Shown piece by piece: positions 10,429 through 20,436 of a stretch of DNA of 37,846 nt (position 1 is the first letter of the stretch; each line of letters begins with the position of its first letter). Origin of the DNA: Halomonas sp. 707D7 (GTDB taxonomy: Bacteria; Pseudomonadota; Gammaproteobacteria; Pseudomonadales; Halomonadaceae); assembly GCF_024158715.1 (NCBI RefSeq), contig NZ_JAMZBC010000013.1:1-37846 (forward strand), written 5' to 3'. The notes under the pieces are model-generated. The model worked only from the letters and a program-made list of their open reading frames with translations. It did no database searches and was not told the DNA's origin. The translations under genes and the position numbers were made by a program.

Positions 10429-11037
10429 ATGTCCCAGCAAGGTTCGAACGGACAACCCTCTCCCGTGCTCTGCCTGGCCTCCGCCTCGCCAAGGCGCCGT
10501 GCGCTGCTGGATTCGATCGGCGTGCCGGTCGAGGTCGTCGCCACGAACGTCGACGAAACGCCGCTGCCCGGCGAGCGCGCCGCGGCCTACGTCGAGCGCC
10601 TGGCGCGCGCCAAGGCAAGCGCCGCCGTTAGTCACACGACGCTTCCGGTGCTGGGTTCGGACACCGCCGTGGTGCTTGACGGGCGCATTCTGGGCAAGCC
10701 CTTGGATGAGGCCGACGCCCACGCGATGCTGGCCGCACTCTCCGGGCGCAGCCATGAGGTGCTGACCGGGGTGGCGGTGATCGGCCCGCGCGGGGCCTGC
10801 GCCTGCATGGTCACCACCACGGTCCACATGCGGGTGATCGAGGAGGACGAGATCCGCCGCTACTGGCGGACCGGTGAACCCCAGGACAAGGCCGGCGGCT
10901 ATGCGATCCAGGGGTTGGCCTCGGTGTTCGTCGAACGGATCCACGGCAGCCACTCGGCGGTGGTGGGGTTGCCGCTTTTCGAAACGGCGCAGCTACTTTC
11001 CAAGCAAGGTGTGTCCGTTTGGTCGGCTCGCCTGTAA
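10429..11037 (+). CDS. maf: Maf-family nucleoside triphosphate pyrophosphatase (dTTP/UTP type)
   Basis: Maf/YhdE enzymes hydrolyse dTTP and UTP to the monophosphates and PPi, sanitising the nucleotide pool; some affect septation when overexpressed. The 202-residue product shows [16 protein letters not shown] near the N-terminus, the metal-binding [16 protein letters not shown] stretch and [14 protein letters not shown], matching the YhdE branch. I chose ATG 10429, which has AAGGA at 10414-10418. An in-frame ATG at 10405 would add 8 residues but has no ribosome-binding site. It follows mreD and precedes rng in a conserved order. Confidence 0.93.
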   Translation: MSQQGSNGQPSPVLCLASASPRRRALLDSIGVPVEVVATNVDETPLPGERAAAYVERLARAKASAAVSHTTLPVLGSDTAVVLDGRILGKPLDEADAHAMLAALSGRSHEVLTGVAVIGPRGACACMVTTTVHMRVIEEDEIRRYWRTGEPQDKAGGYAIQGLASVFVERIHGSHSAVVGLPLFETAQLLSKQGVSVWSARL

Positions 11038-11041
11038 AGTA

Positions 11042-11065
11042 GCGTCAATACGGAGTCTTTGACGC
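11042..11065 (+). promoter_or_regulatory. Hairpin in the leader of rng
   Basis: GCGTCAA at 11042-11048 pairs with TTGACGC at 11059-11065 around a 10-base loop, between the maf stop and the rng ribosome-binding site (AAGGAAG). There is no U-tract, so it is not a terminator. It could be an RNA processing or stability element; the function is unknown. Confidence 0.35.
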
Positions 11066-11089
11066 AATCGAGCCCAGAAGGAAGAGTGC

Positions 11090-12553
11090 ATGAGCGGTGA
11101 AGTCCTTATCAACCTGACGCCCATGGAGACGCGCGTCGCGCTGGTCGAGAACGGGGTGCTGCAGGAAGCCTTGATCGAGCGCTCGCGCCGGCGCGGCATC
11201 GTGGGCAATATCTACAAAGGCAAGGTGGTGCGGGTGCTGCCTGGCATGCAGGCTGCCTTTGTCGATATTGGCCTCGAGCGTGCGGCGTTCATCCATGCCC
11301 ACGAGGTGATGCCCGCCAATACGCCGAGCGACGAGCAGCAGACCATCGGCCAGCTCCTGCACGAGGGCCAGTCGCTGGTGGTGCAGGTCACCAAGGACCC
11401 GATCGGCACCAAGGGGGCCAGGCTCACGACGCACCTGTCGATCCCCTCCCGCTACCTCGTCTACATGCCGGACTCGCCCAACCACGGCGTTTCCCAGCGC
11501 ATCGAGGACGAGGCCGAGCGCGAGCGGTTGAAGCAACTGCTCGACACGAGCATCGCCGCCCAGACCCTGGAGGTGAACGGCGGCTTCATCGTGCGCACCG
11601 CCGCCGAAGGCGTGGGCGAGGAAGAGTTCGCAAGCGACATGTACTTCCTGCTGCGCATCTGGCGCAAGGTGAGCGAGCGCAAGATCAGCGCCGCGCCGCC
11701 GAGCGTGATCTACGACGACCTGCCGCTGTTCATGCGTACCCTGCGCGACGTGATGCGCGACGACATCGAGAAGGTGCGCATCGACTCCCGCGAGAACTTC
11801 GTCAAGCTCGTGGAGTTCGCCGAGGAGTTCATGCCCTACGCGGTGGATCGCATCGAGTACTACCCCGGCGAGCGGCCGATCTTCGATCTCTACAGCGTCG
11901 AGGACGAGATCCAGAAGGCCCTGGCGCGCAAGGTGCAGCTCAAGTCCGGGGGGTATCTGGTGATCGACCCGACCGAGGCGATGACCACCATCGACGTCAA
12001 TACCGGCGGCTACGTCGGCCATCGCAACCTCGAGGAGACCATCTTCAAGACCAACCTGGAAGCGGCGACCGCCATCGCCCGCCAGCTGCGTCTGAGAAAC
12101 CTCGGCGGCATCATCATCATCGACTTCATCGACATGGTCGACGTCGAGCACCAGCGCCAGGTCCTGCGGGTGCTGGAAAAGGCGCTCGAACGCGACCATG
12201 CCAAGACCAAGTGCACCGGCGTCACCGAGCTCGGCCTGGTCCAGCTGACCCGCAAGCGCACCCGCGAGAGTCTGGAGCAGACCCTGTGCGAGGCGTGCTC
12301 GACCTGCCACGGTCGCGGTACGCTCAAGACCCCGGAAACCATCTGCTACGAGATCTTTCGCGAAATCCTGCGTGAAGAGCGCGCCTACAGCGCCGACACC
12401 TACCGGGTACTGGCCTCCCAGCCGGTGGTCGATCGGCTGCTCGACGAGGAGTCCGCGGCGGTGGCGGATCTCGAGGCATTCATCAACAAGACCATTCGCT
12501 TTCAGGTCGAGCAGAACTACTCCCAGGAGCAGTACGACATCGTGCTGATGTAA
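11090..12553 (+). CDS. rng: Ribonuclease G
   Basis: RNase G is a 5'-end-sensitive endoribonuclease that matures the 5' end of 16S rRNA and trims some mRNAs. The 487-residue protein has the RNase E/G layout: an S1-type RNA-binding region (GNIYKGKVVRVLPGMQAAFVDIG, about 38-120), the catalytic domain with TIDVNTGGYVG and GGIIIIDFIDM, and the zinc-link CxxC at Cys403 and Cys406. It lacks the long C-terminal scaffold of RNase E, which distinguishes the two. The stop codon overlaps the yhdP ATG by one base. Confidence 0.97.
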   Translation: MSGEVLINLTPMETRVALVENGVLQEALIERSRRRGIVGNIYKGKVVRVLPGMQAAFVDIGLERAAFIHAHEVMPANTPSDEQQTIGQLLHEGQSLVVQVTKDPIGTKGARLTTHLSIPSRYLVYMPDSPNHGVSQRIEDEAERERLKQLLDTSIAAQTLEVNGGFIVRTAAEGVGEEEFASDMYFLLRIWRKVSERKISAAPPSVIYDDLPLFMRTLRDVMRDDIEKVRIDSRENFVKLVEFAEEFMPYAVDRIEYYPGERPIFDLYSVEDEIQKALARKVQLKSGGYLVIDPTEAMTTIDVNTGGYVGHRNLEETIFKTNLEAATAIARQLRLRNLGGIIIIDFIDMVDVEHQRQVLRVLEKALERDHAKTKCTGVTELGLVQLTRKRTRESLEQTLCEACSTCHGRGTLKTPETICYEIFREILREERAYSADTYRVLASQPVVDRLLDEESAAVADLEAFINKTIRFQVEQNYSQEQYDIVLM

Positions 12554-15500
12554 TGACGCTACCCGCTCTTCTCTTTCGCTGGACGCTGGTCGCCTGCGCC
12601 GCGCTCCTGGGCCTGGTCGCCGTGCTGTCGCTGGTGATCCGGCTGCTGTTCGCCCAGGCCGGCCACTGGGTTCCCCAGATCGAGGACTTGCTCGAGTCGC
12701 GCATCGGCGCGCCGGTGAGCCTCGAGCACCTGTCTCTCGGCATCGAGCGCCATGACCTGGTGCTGCGTCTCGAAGGACTTCACGCCGAGTCCGGGCGGGC
12801 GCCGCTGGTCTCTCTCGACAGCGCCTATTTACGTCTGGATACCTGGGCATCGCTCAAGGCGTGGGCGCCGATCTTCAGCGATGCCCGCCTGTCGGGCATC
12901 GATTTTCACCTCTATCAGAAAGACGAGACCACCTGGGGCTGGCCCGAGCCCGCGACGCTTCCGCTGCTTATGGCACCGGAGCCCGAGGTCGATCTCGATC
13001 GCATCGACCGCTGGACCGAGATTCTGCTCAAGCAGCGCCTGTGGGTGCGCGATACCAACTTTAGCCTGCACGGGCTCGAGGAGTCCCTGACCCTGAACGC
13101 GCCCCGGCTGCTGCTGGGTGGAAGCGACGAGCTCGCTCGCTTCGAGGGGGCGGTGAACGTGCTGGAGGCGAGCACGCTGGAGCAGGCCAATGCCCAGCCC
13201 GCGCTGATCGTCCAGGCGGAGATGCAGCCCGGTCGCGACGATCCCGGCGACTTTTTCGCGACGGTCCAGCTCGAACTTCAGCTCGATCACCTGGTGGCGC
13301 TGGGCGACGTGTTTCGCGCCGATCACATGCCGCATATCGAGCAGGCGGGCGGGGCGGTGCGCCTGTGGGGCGAGTGGCTCGACGGGCAGCTGAGCGAGGT
13401 GCGCGCGGGGCTGGGCATTCCTCAGCTGATCCTGCGCCAGCAGTCGCAGTACGCGGTACTGCGCGATATCGAGGCCAACGGCCAGTGGGAGCGCGATGGC
13501 GTAGGCGGACAGGCGTGGCTCAGTGCCAACGCCGAAAGCGTCGAGTGGGCGCAGCCGGACGACGTGAGCGAAGGCCCGGCGCTGCCGCGCCACTGGTACT
13601 TCGCCCACCAGCCGGGGCAGTGGGAGCTGCGTACCAGCCCCTTCGAGCTCGCCTCGCTCACCGCCTGGCGAGAGTACGCCTTTCTGCCGGAGTCGGTGAC
13701 TCGGGTGCTGCAGACCCTGGCGCCCAGCGGTCAGGTTCAGGGCCTGCGCCTGGGCCAGCGCGACGGCCGCTGGGGCGTGGATGCGGCGCTGACCAGCCTG
13801 GCGGTACAGCCCTGGGAAGAGGCGCCCGGCGGCGGTCCGCTCGACGCCTGGGTCCAGGCGCGGGATTCGCGCGGGCGGGTGAGCTTCAGTAGCGCCGGGC
13901 CGAGCGAGCTCTACTTTCCGCGAGTGTTCGAGGCGCCCATGCAGTTGAGCCACGCCCAGGGGCGGGTCGAGTGGGTCTACGACGGCCCGCGCACCATGGT
14001 CAGCGGGCGCGACCTGGACGTCGTCTGGGACGGTGCCCGCATCGAGGGCGGGTTCGGGCTGGTGACCGGCGAGCGGCGCGGCCAGTTCGGCCTCAACCTC
14101 GACTTCGCCGACGTGGACGCCATCGAGACGCCCTTGACCCAGTGGCTGCCGATGAAGACCTTGAACGAGGGCGTTCGCGAGTGGCTTTCCACGGACGTCG
14201 GCGGCTTCGTGCCGCATGGTTCGCTGCGCCTGGGGCTGCCCATCGGCGGTGATCGCGAGCAGAACCCGCCTACCGTCAACCTGGCGCTCGAGATCGAGCG
14301 CGGCTACTTGCCCATCGCCGACGGCTGGCCCTTGATCGAGGAGGTCGAGGGCCGCCTGACCTGGCAAAACGAGGTGCTAAAGGCCGAGGTCGACCGTGCG
14401 CGTAGCCGGGGCGTGGAGGCCCTCGACGGGCAGGTGCGCATGCAGGATGAGGTACTCGGCGTCAGCGGCAAGCTCGTAAGCGACGCCGATGGCCTGATCG
14501 ATTTCATCCGTGCGATTCCCGACGTCGAGACCGACTTTCTCGATGACGTTCACGCCAGCGGTGGCATCGACGGTGACATCGCCGTGACGGTGGACCTCGA
14601 CGCTCCGGAAGACGTCGAGGTCGAGCTCAACGCCCGGCCGCGGCTTTCGCGGGTCAGCTACGCGGGCCTTGCCCAGGCGCCGCTGCGCGACGTCGAGGGC
14701 GATCTCGCCTGGCAGCAGCGCGGCGAGGCGTTCGCGCTGCTGGGCAGCGCTCGGGGTCGGCTGCTCGATGGCCCCATCGCCGCCGAGTTCGACGTGCCGC
14801 GAGAGGGCATCGCGCTCTCCGGGGTGCTCGACAGCGCCGCGCTCTTCGAGCTTGCGGGCGTGGACGCCGACGAGGCCGCCAATCTGATCGACGGCCGCGC
14901 GGGCTGGAGCGCTCGCGTGCGCCTAGAGCCTGCGGCGTCGCTGCGCCTGCAAAGCGATCTCGTCGGGGTGGAGAGCCATCTGCCCGCGCCGTTCGCCAAG
15001 CCCCGGGGCGACGCCTGGCCGCTGCGCCTGGAAGCGGATATCGATGGTGGCCGGCTCCAGGCGCGGCTCGGGCAGGTGATCGAGGCCGATCTACTGGTCG
15101 GCGATGCGCTCGAAGGCGCCATTGCCGTCGGCCGAGCAGCGACTTCGAGCGCGGCGAGCGGCGATGGACTGCGCATCGATGCCGATGTCGCGCGCCTGGA
15201 TGTCGGCGAGTGGCAGCGCGCTCTGGCGCCGCTCGGCAACGAGACGGGCGAGGTATCGACGGCGCTTCCATGGTTTGGCGCACCGGTATCGCTGATGTTC
15301 GATACCCCCTGTCTGAGCCTCGAAGGCCACTGCCTGGGCGAGCTGGGGCTTGCGGCGCGCCTGGAGGAGCAGTCGCTCGATGCCCGGGTCAGTGGCGATC
15401 TCGTCTCGGGCCGGCTGAGCTATCACCCGGATGCCCGGCGCCCGCTCGACGTAACCATCGCCTCGCTCGATCTCGACCGCTTCTTGTCACAGGCGCCGCG

Positions 15501-16374
15501 CGCCGAGGCCCCGGCCTCCTGGATGGAGGCGGTCGAGACCGCTCGCTACGAACCGGCTCAGGCGCCGGCGTGGCTTGCCCAGGTGCCGGATGGGCGCCTG
15601 CGCCTGGCGCAGGTGACCCTGCAGGAGAGCCGGGTCGGGCCGCTGACCGCCTACTGGCAAAGCGATGGCGACCGCTTCGTGGTCTCGCCGATGGGCCTGA
15701 CCTTGGGCCAGCTTTCGCTGCGCGGCGATCTCTCCTGGCAGGCCAACCGTACCCGGGCGGACGTCTCGGTGCGCGGCGGGGACCTGGGCACGGCGCTGGA
15801 GCAGCTGGGCCAGCCGGTGGCGATTCGCAGTCGCGCCAGCAGCGCCAACGCGCGTCTCGAGTGGCCCGGCGCCCCGTGGCAGCTCGATCTGGCCCAGGCC
15901 ACGGGCTTTCTCGAAACCGACCTTCGCGACGGGCGCTTTTTGTCGATGAACTCCACGTCGGCACGCCTCGTCGGGCTTCTCAACTTCGACAATATCCTGC
16001 GCCGGCTGCGGCTGGATTTTTCCGACGTGACCGGCCAGGGTACCGCTTTCGACCGCGTGCACGGCAGCGCCGACGTGACCGGCGGGCGATTGACCCTGCG
16101 CGGGCCCTTGCAAATCGAGGCGCCGGCCGCCACGTTATCCTTGACCGGAAGCGTCAATCTGTTACAGCGTGAACTCGACCAGCGTCTGGGCGTCACACTG
16201 CCCGTCAGCCAGACGCTGCCGATCGCCGCCATCGCCGTGGGCGCGCCCATCGTCGGTGGGGCGCTGCTGGTCGCCGACCAGCTGTTCGGCGAATCGCTCA
16301 ATCGAGCAACGACTCTATACTTTCGCGTGCAAGGCCCCTGGACCTCGCCGCGGGTCACTCTAGAAGGTCCTTAA
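12553..16374 (+). CDS. yhdP: AsmA-like envelope protein YhdP (lipid transport)
   Basis: YhdP is a very large inner-membrane-anchored periplasmic protein. In E. coli it acts with TamB and YdbH in moving phospholipids to the outer membrane. The 1273-residue product has one N-terminal membrane segment (about 9-33) followed by a long, repetitive beta-rich periplasmic region with DUF3971/AsmA-type features. C-terminal landmarks are [34 protein letters not shown] and a final [25 protein letters not shown] segment. Length is normal for the family. It overlaps rng and tldD by one base each. Its presence beside the Mla and Lpt genes puts three lipid or LPS trafficking routes in one window. Confidence 0.92.
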   Translation: MTLPALLFRWTLVACAALLGLVAVLSLVIRLLFAQAGHWVPQIEDLLESRIGAPVSLEHLSLGIERHDLVLRLEGLHAESGRAPLVSLDSAYLRLDTWASLKAWAPIFSDARLSGIDFHLYQKDETTWGWPEPATLPLLMAPEPEVDLDRIDRWTEILLKQRLWVRDTNFSLHGLEESLTLNAPRLLLGGSDELARFEGAVNVLEASTLEQANAQPALIVQAEMQPGRDDPGDFFATVQLELQLDHLVALGDVFRADHMPHIEQAGGAVRLWGEWLDGQLSEVRAGLGIPQLILRQQSQYAVLRDIEANGQWERDGVGGQAWLSANAESVEWAQPDDVSEGPALPRHWYFAHQPGQWELRTSPFELASLTAWREYAFLPESVTRVLQTLAPSGQVQGLRLGQRDGRWGVDAALTSLAVQPWEEAPGGGPLDAWVQARDSRGRVSFSSAGPSELYFPRVFEAPMQLSHAQGRVEWVYDGPRTMVSGRDLDVVWDGARIEGGFGLVTGERRGQFGLNLDFADVDAIETPLTQWLPMKTLNEGVREWLSTDVGGFVPHGSLRLGLPIGGDREQNPPTVNLALEIERGYLPIADGWPLIEEVEGRLTWQNEVLKAEVDRARSRGVEALDGQVRMQDEVLGVSGKLVSDADGLIDFIRAIPDVETDFLDDVHASGGIDGDIAVTVDLDAPEDVEVELNARPRLSRVSYAGLAQAPLRDVEGDLAWQQRGEAFALLGSARGRLLDGPIAAEFDVPREGIALSGVLDSAALFELAGVDADEAANLIDGRAGWSARVRLEPAASLRLQSDLVGVESHLPAPFAKPRGDAWPLRLEADIDGGRLQARLGQVIEADLLVGDALEGAIAVGRAATSSAASGDGLRIDADVARLDVGEWQRALAPLGNETGEVSTALPWFGAPVSLMFDTPCLSLEGHCLGELGLAARLEEQSLDARVSGDLVSGRLSYHPDARRPLDVTIASLDLDRFLSQAPRAEAPASWMEAVETARYEPAQAPAWLAQVPDGRLRLAQVTLQESRVGPLTAYWQSDGDRFVVSPMGLTLGQLSLRGDLSWQANRTRADVSVRGGDLGTALEQLGQPVAIRSRASSANARLEWPGAPWQLDLAQATGFLETDLRDGRFLSMNSTSARLVGLLNFDNILRRLRLDFSDVTGQGTAFDRVHGSADVTGGRLTLRGPLQIEAPAATLSLTGSVNLLQRELDQRLGVTLPVSQTLPIAAIAVGAPIVGGALLVADQLFGESLNRATTLYFRVQGPWTSPRVTLEGP

Positions 16375-17825
16375 TGAGCGCACATTCAAGCGATTTAGAC
16401 ACCGCCGTTTCCATTCTGCTGACGCCCAGCGGCCTCGACGTCGCGGCGCTGGACAAGGGACTCGGCTACGCCCTGGGGGCGGGTATCGACTATGCGGATC
16501 TCTACTTCCAGCGCACCTGGCAGGAGGGCTGGGTGCTGGAGGATGGTCGCGTCAAGGAGGCCAGCTACAACATCGACGGCGGCGTGGGCGTGCGCTCGCT
16601 CGCCGGCGAGAAGACCGGCTTCGCCTACTCCAACCAGATCAGCGCCAACGCGCTGATGGACACCGGGCGCACCGCTGCGGGCATCGTGCGAAGCGGCAAG
16701 ACGCTGCCGGGCCAGGTGGTGGAGGTGGTCAGCGCCGAGCGCTTCTACGCCGGCATCGACACGCTCGCCGGGCTCACCGCCGAGGAGAAGGTCGCCATGC
16801 TGCAGGAGGCCGACCGCGTCGCGCGGGCGGCGGACCCGGGCGTGAGCCAGGTCAGCGCCTCGCTCTCGGGCACCTATGAAGTGGTGCTGGTGCGCGCAAG
16901 CGACGGGACGCTGGCCGCGGACATTCGCCCGCTGGTGCGCTTCAACGTCAGCGTCATCGCCGCTCGTAACGGCCGCCGCGAGCGCGGCGGGGCCGGCGGC
17001 GGCGGGCGCTATTCGATGGCCGAGCTCAAGGCGCAAGGGGCGCCCGAGCGCTACGCCCGCGAGGCGGTGCGCCAGGCACTGGTCAACCTCGACGCGGTGG
17101 ACGCCCCGGCGGGGCAACTGCCGGTGGTGCTGGGCGCGGGTTGGCCAGGCATCCTGCTTCACGAGGCGGTGGGCCATGGGCTCGAAGGCGACTTCAACCG
17201 CAAGGGCAGCTCCGCCTTCGCCGGGCGCATGGGCCAGCGCGTGGCTGCCCCCGGGGTCACGGTGGTGGACGATGCGACCATTCGCGACGGGCGCGGCTCG
17301 CTGAGCGTCGACGACGAAGGCACGCCGGGCCAGTACACCCCCTTGATCGAGGACGGCATCCTCACCGGCTACATGCAGGACAAGCTCAACGCCCGGCTGA
17401 TGAACATGGCGCCGACCGGCAATGCCCGGCGCGAGTCGTTTGCGCACCTGCCGATGCCGCGCATGACCAACACCGTGATGCTGGCGGGCCAGGACGCGCC
17501 GGAGGACATCATCAAGAGCGTCAAGCGCGGCCTCTACGCGGTCAGCTTCGGCGGCGGCCAGGTGGACATCACCTCGGGCAAGTTCGTCTTTTCGGCAAGC
17601 GAGGCCTACCTGATCGAGGAGGGGCGCATCACCGCACCGGTCAAGGGCGCGACGCTGATCGGCAACGGCCCGGAAGCAATGGGGCGGGTATCGATGATCG
17701 GCCACGACCTGGCGATGGATACCGGGGTCGGCGTGTGCGGCAAGGAGGGGCAGGGCGTGCCGGTCGGCGTCGGCCAGCCCACGCTCAAGCTCGACGAGCT
17801 GACCGTGGGCGGCACGCAGTCGTGA
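16374..17825 (+). CDS. tldD: Metalloprotease TldD
   Basis: TldD is the catalytic half of the TldD-TldE (PmbA) heterodimer, which digests unfolded peptides and, in enterobacteria, trims microcin B17 and degrades the CcdA antitoxin. The 483-residue protein has the zinc-binding [11 protein letters not shown] motif with His263, Glu264 and His267, matching the E. coli residues, plus the downstream GFDFNRKG-type region and a [18 protein letters not shown]-terminal segment with a conserved cysteine. Its ATG overlaps the yhdP stop by one base. The partner gene pmbA is 600 bases downstream, beyond yjgA. Confidence 0.97.
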   Translation: MSAHSSDLDTAVSILLTPSGLDVAALDKGLGYALGAGIDYADLYFQRTWQEGWVLEDGRVKEASYNIDGGVGVRSLAGEKTGFAYSNQISANALMDTGRTAAGIVRSGKTLPGQVVEVVSAERFYAGIDTLAGLTAEEKVAMLQEADRVARAADPGVSQVSASLSGTYEVVLVRASDGTLAADIRPLVRFNVSVIAARNGRRERGGAGGGGRYSMAELKAQGAPERYAREAVRQALVNLDAVDAPAGQLPVVLGAGWPGILLHEAVGHGLEGDFNRKGSSAFAGRMGQRVAAPGVTVVDDATIRDGRGSLSVDDEGTPGQYTPLIEDGILTGYMQDKLNARLMNMAPTGNARRESFAHLPMPRMTNTVMLAGQDAPEDIIKSVKRGLYAVSFGGGQVDITSGKFVFSASEAYLIEEGRITAPVKGATLIGNGPEAMGRVSMIGHDLAMDTGVGVCGKEGQGVPVGVGQPTLKLDELTVGGTQS

Positions 17826-17832
17826 ACCGGGC

Positions 17833-18363
17833 TCAGAGCTCGAGAGTGTCGCGCAGGTGCTTGAAGAGCTTGCGGGCGCTGGCCGGCGGTTTCTGCTGGT
17901 CGCGCTCCTTCTGGGCGTTGCGCACCAGCTGGCGGATCAGCTGACGATCGGCGCTCGGATACTCGGCCAGGAAAGCGTCCACCGCCGGGTCGCCTTCGGT
18001 GACGAGCCGGTCGCGCCACTTCTCGAGACGGTGAAAGGCATGGTCGCGCTGGGTCTTCTCGGCCTCGATCGTGTCGAAGACGGCCTGGATGGCGACCAGG
18101 TCCTCTTTACGAATCAACTTGCCGACGTACTGCATGTGACGCCGGCGCCCTTCGTGGGAGCGGATGCGCGCGGTCTCGTCGATGGCGGCGAGCATGTCGT
18201 CCGAGAGCGGAAAGCGGGCGCGCTCCTCGGGTTTCATGGCGATCAGCGTTTCGCCGAGCGCCTGGAGCTCGTGCATCTCGCGCTTGAGCTGGGACTTGCT
18301 GGGGCGCAGCGACTCTTCCGGTGACTCCTCGAACTCGGCGGGGGCGGGGCGTCTTCTAGGCAT
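17833..18363 (-). CDS. yjgA: Ribosome-associated protein YjgA/DarP (DUF615)
   Basis: YjgA (DarP) binds 50S ribosomal precursors and promotes late maturation of the large subunit. The 176-residue product is highly charged and helical, beginning MPRRRPAPAEFEE, with PSKSQLKREMHELQALGE, the RHMQYVGKLIRKED motif and RQLVRNAQKERDQQKPPASARKLFKHLR at the C-terminus, all typical of DUF615. The ATG is complementary to 18361-18363; an in-frame GTG 12 bases upstream is possible. Only 7 bases separate its stop from that of tldD, with no room for a terminator. Confidence 0.93.
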   Translation of the reverse strand: MPRRRPAPAEFEESPEESLRPSKSQLKREMHELQALGETLIAMKPEERARFPLSDDMLAAIDETARIRSHEGRRRHMQYVGKLIRKEDLVAIQAVFDTIEAEKTQRDHAFHRLEKWRDRLVTEGDPAVDAFLAEYPSADRQLIRQLVRNAQKERDQQKPPASARKLFKHLRDTLEL

Positions 18364-18396
18364 ACGGGCACTCACTAAATAGATATGTCGTTGGCT

Positions 18397-18405
18397 AGTA
18401 TACCA
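18397..18405 (-). promoter_or_regulatory. Extended -10 promoter element for yjgA
   Basis: The minus strand reads TGGTATACT from 18405 to 18397: the TG extension, one base, then TATACT with 5 of 6 matches to a -10 box. No clear -35 is present, which extended -10 promoters can tolerate. Transcription would begin about 27 bases before the yjgA ATG. Confidence 0.45.
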
Positions 18406-18457
18406 GCTGCGACCACCACATTGATGCGCCGGCGACACTGGCGACAAGGAGACGATG

Positions 18458-19798
18458 ATGGCACAGGCATTCGACGCGGCCGCCCAGGAAAAAGAGCTGG
18501 CCGCACGTGCGCAGGAAGCACTGGCCCTGGCGCGCAAGCTCGGCGCCAGCGAAGCGGAGGTCGGCGCCAGCGTCGACCAGGGGCTGGGCGTGAGCGTGCG
18601 CCTGGGCGAGGTGGAGACCGTCGAGCTCTCCCGCGACCAGGGCATCGCGGTCACGCTGTACGTCGGCAAGCGCAAGGGCAGCGCCTCCTCTTCGGACGCG
18701 AGCTCTGCCTCGATCAAGGCGGTGGTCGAGAAGGCGCTGGCGATCGCTCGCTACACCGGCGAGGACCCGGCGGCAGGGCTTGCCGAGGCATCGAAAATGG
18801 CCACCGACCTTCCCGACTTGAAGGTGCATCACCCCTGGGCGCTGGATACCGAGCGGGCCATCGAGCTGGCGCTGGCCTGCGAGCAGGCCGGGCGTGAAGT
18901 GGCGGGCATCCACCAGTCGGAAGGGGCGTCGCTCTCCAGCGGCGAGGGCGTGCGCGTCTACGCCAACAGCCACGGCTTTCTCGGTACCCAGAAGGGCAGC
19001 AGCCACTCGCTTTCCTGCATGCTGATCGCCCAGGACGAGGGCGGCATGCAGCGCGATTACGACTACACCAGCGCCCGCGACCCGCACGCGCTCAGAGACC
19101 CCGCGAGCGTGGGTCGCGAGGCCGCGCGGCGCACCCTGCGCCGGCTCGGCGCCAAGCGCCCGCCGACCGGCACCTTCCCGGTACTCTTCGACCCTTCCTT
19201 GGCCGCCGGACTCGTCGGCCACTTGATGGGGGCGCTGGCGGGCGGGGCGCTCTACCGCGAGGCGTCGTTTCTGTGCGACAGCCTCGGCCAGCCGCTGTTT
19301 CCCGAGTGGTTCGGCCTCGGGGAGCGGCCGATGGAGATCGGCGCCCAGGCGAGCTCGCCCTTTGATGGCGAGGGTGTGCAGACCCGTGACAACCGCTTCA
19401 TCGAGGATGGGCGCATCGCCAGCTACATGCTCTCCTCCTACAGCGCGCGGCGCCTTGGCATGAGCACCACCGGCAACGCCGGCGGGGCGCGCAACATTCG
19501 CCTCGAGGCGCCGCTGGAGACTCTGGAGGCTCTGCTCAAGAGAATGGGGCGCGGAGTGCTGGTCACGGAGCTGATGGGCCAGGGCGTGAACGGCGTGACC
19601 GGTGATTATTCACGCGGCGCGGCGGGCTTCTGGGTCGAGAACGGCGAGATCCAGTACCCGGTCGAGGAGTTCACCATCGCCGGCAACCTCAAGACCATGT
19701 TCGCAGGCCTGCAGGGGCTGGGCGACGATGTCGATACGCGGGGCAGCATTCACACCGGCAGCTGGCTGATCGACGCGATGACCGTGGCCGGCAGCTGA
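18458..19798 (+). CDS. pmbA: Metalloprotease subunit PmbA (TldE)
   Basis: PmbA/TldE is the partner of TldD. It lacks the HExxxH zinc site and contributes to substrate binding and folding of the heterodimer. The roughly 446-residue product shares the family fold, with VGASVDQGLGVSVRLGEVETVELSRDQGIAVTLYVGKRKGS near the N-terminus and FDPSLAAGLVGHLMGALAGGALYRE and VTELMGQGVNGVTGDYSRGAAGFWVENG near the end. Two adjacent ATGs (18455, 18458) are possible; the second is better spaced from AAGGAG at 18446-18451. It is divergent from yjgA and ends at a strong terminator. Confidence 0.96.
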   Translation: MAQAFDAAAQEKELAARAQEALALARKLGASEAEVGASVDQGLGVSVRLGEVETVELSRDQGIAVTLYVGKRKGSASSSDASSASIKAVVEKALAIARYTGEDPAAGLAEASKMATDLPDLKVHHPWALDTERAIELALACEQAGREVAGIHQSEGASLSSGEGVRVYANSHGFLGTQKGSSHSLSCMLIAQDEGGMQRDYDYTSARDPHALRDPASVGREAARRTLRRLGAKRPPTGTFPVLFDPSLAAGLVGHLMGALAGGALYREASFLCDSLGQPLFPEWFGLGERPMEIGAQASSPFDGEGVQTRDNRFIEDGRIASYMLSSYSARRLGMSTTGNAGGARNIRLEAPLETLEALLKRMGRGVLVTELMGQGVNGVTGDYSRGAAGFWVENGEIQYPVEEFTIAGNLKTMFAGLQGLGDDVDTRGSIHTGSWLIDAMTVAGS

Positions 19799-19815
19799 GC
19801 CAGGATCCACGCCAT

Positions 19816-19843
19816 GCCCGCGACCGGTTCGCGGGCTTTTTTT
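19816..19843 (+). terminator. Rho-independent terminator of pmbA
   Basis: An 8 bp GC-rich stem (19816-19823 with 19829-19836) with a 5-base loop is followed by seven T residues (19837-19843). It starts 18 bases after the pmbA stop. On the opposite strand there is no U-tract, so it serves pmbA and less clearly the convergent gene. Confidence 0.92.
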
Positions 19844-19852
19844 GGGGCTCGC

Positions 19853-20392
19853 TCAGGGGCGCGGGCGGTACTGTTCGTCGAGCCCCAGCCGGTCGAGCAG
19901 GCGCGTGAACAGGAACGCCTCGTCGCCGGCCAGCGACCGGCTCAGGCAGTCGAGGTATTCGCGACGCGAGTAGCGCACCAGGCGGGGCAGCTTGTAGGCG
20001 TCGAGGTCGATGGCGAACAGCGTCTCGTCACGCACCAGGAAGTTGCCGGTGTGCAGGCCGCGACAGTGGATGCCGTGACGATCGAAAGCGATCAGGGCGT
20101 CGAGGTACTGGTCCTGAAGGGCTGGCGAGTCGAGGATACGCTCTCTGAGGGCGACGCCGTGGATGTTCTTCGTGACCAGCCGGTAGGGACGCGCCTCGAC
20201 GATGGTCGGCGTGGCGATGCCCAGCGCCTCGAGACGCGCGGCGACGAGCGAGAAGTTGCGTCCCGGGTAGGGGCGAATGCGCAGAAGGTAGCGCAGTCGA
20301 TCGAACCGCTTGGGCTGGAAGGTCTTGATGAAGAGATCACGGGCGGCGTCGAAATGGACCCGCGAGTACTTTCCGGTCTGGATCAGTTGCAT
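19853..20392 (-). CDS. Small lipopolysaccharide-kinase (WaaP/InaA, toluene-tolerance type) family protein
   Basis: This 179-residue protein has remnants of a protein-kinase-like fold. FIKTF (Lys23) looks like the beta-3 lysine, GLHTGNFLV (His114, Asn117) looks like the catalytic loop and AIDLDAYK (Asp129) resembles the metal-binding Asp motif. These match the RSLHLGN and IDI pattern I know from proteins labelled 'toluene tolerance' or InaA in pseudomonads, a branch related to Kdo/heptose kinases. The start is forced: an in-frame TAG lies 10 codons upstream with no other usual start codon, so most of the glycine-rich N-lobe is absent. It follows npr by 44 bases, probably in the same transcript. 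Substrate is unknown; a sugar or LPS-core target is only inference. Confidence 0.6.
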   Translation of the reverse strand: MQLIQTGKYSRVHFDAARDLFIKTFQPKRFDRLRYLLRIRPYPGRNFSLVAARLEALGIATPTIVEARPYRLVTKNIHGVALRERILDSPALQDQYLDALIAFDRHGIHCRGLHTGNFLVRDETLFAIDLDAYKLPRLVRYSRREYLDCLSRSLAGDEAFLFTRLLDRLGLDEQYRPRP

Positions 20393-20436
20393 GAAGGGCT
20401 CGGTGAGAAAATGTCGTTGCTATCTTCGGCGACCGC

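Noticed and set aside
12829..14367. Long leftward open frame inside yhdP, and similar ones under murA, mreC and tldD
   Set aside because: They share the shadow signature (rich in Leu, Gly, His, Arg) and lack ribosome-binding sites and known motifs.
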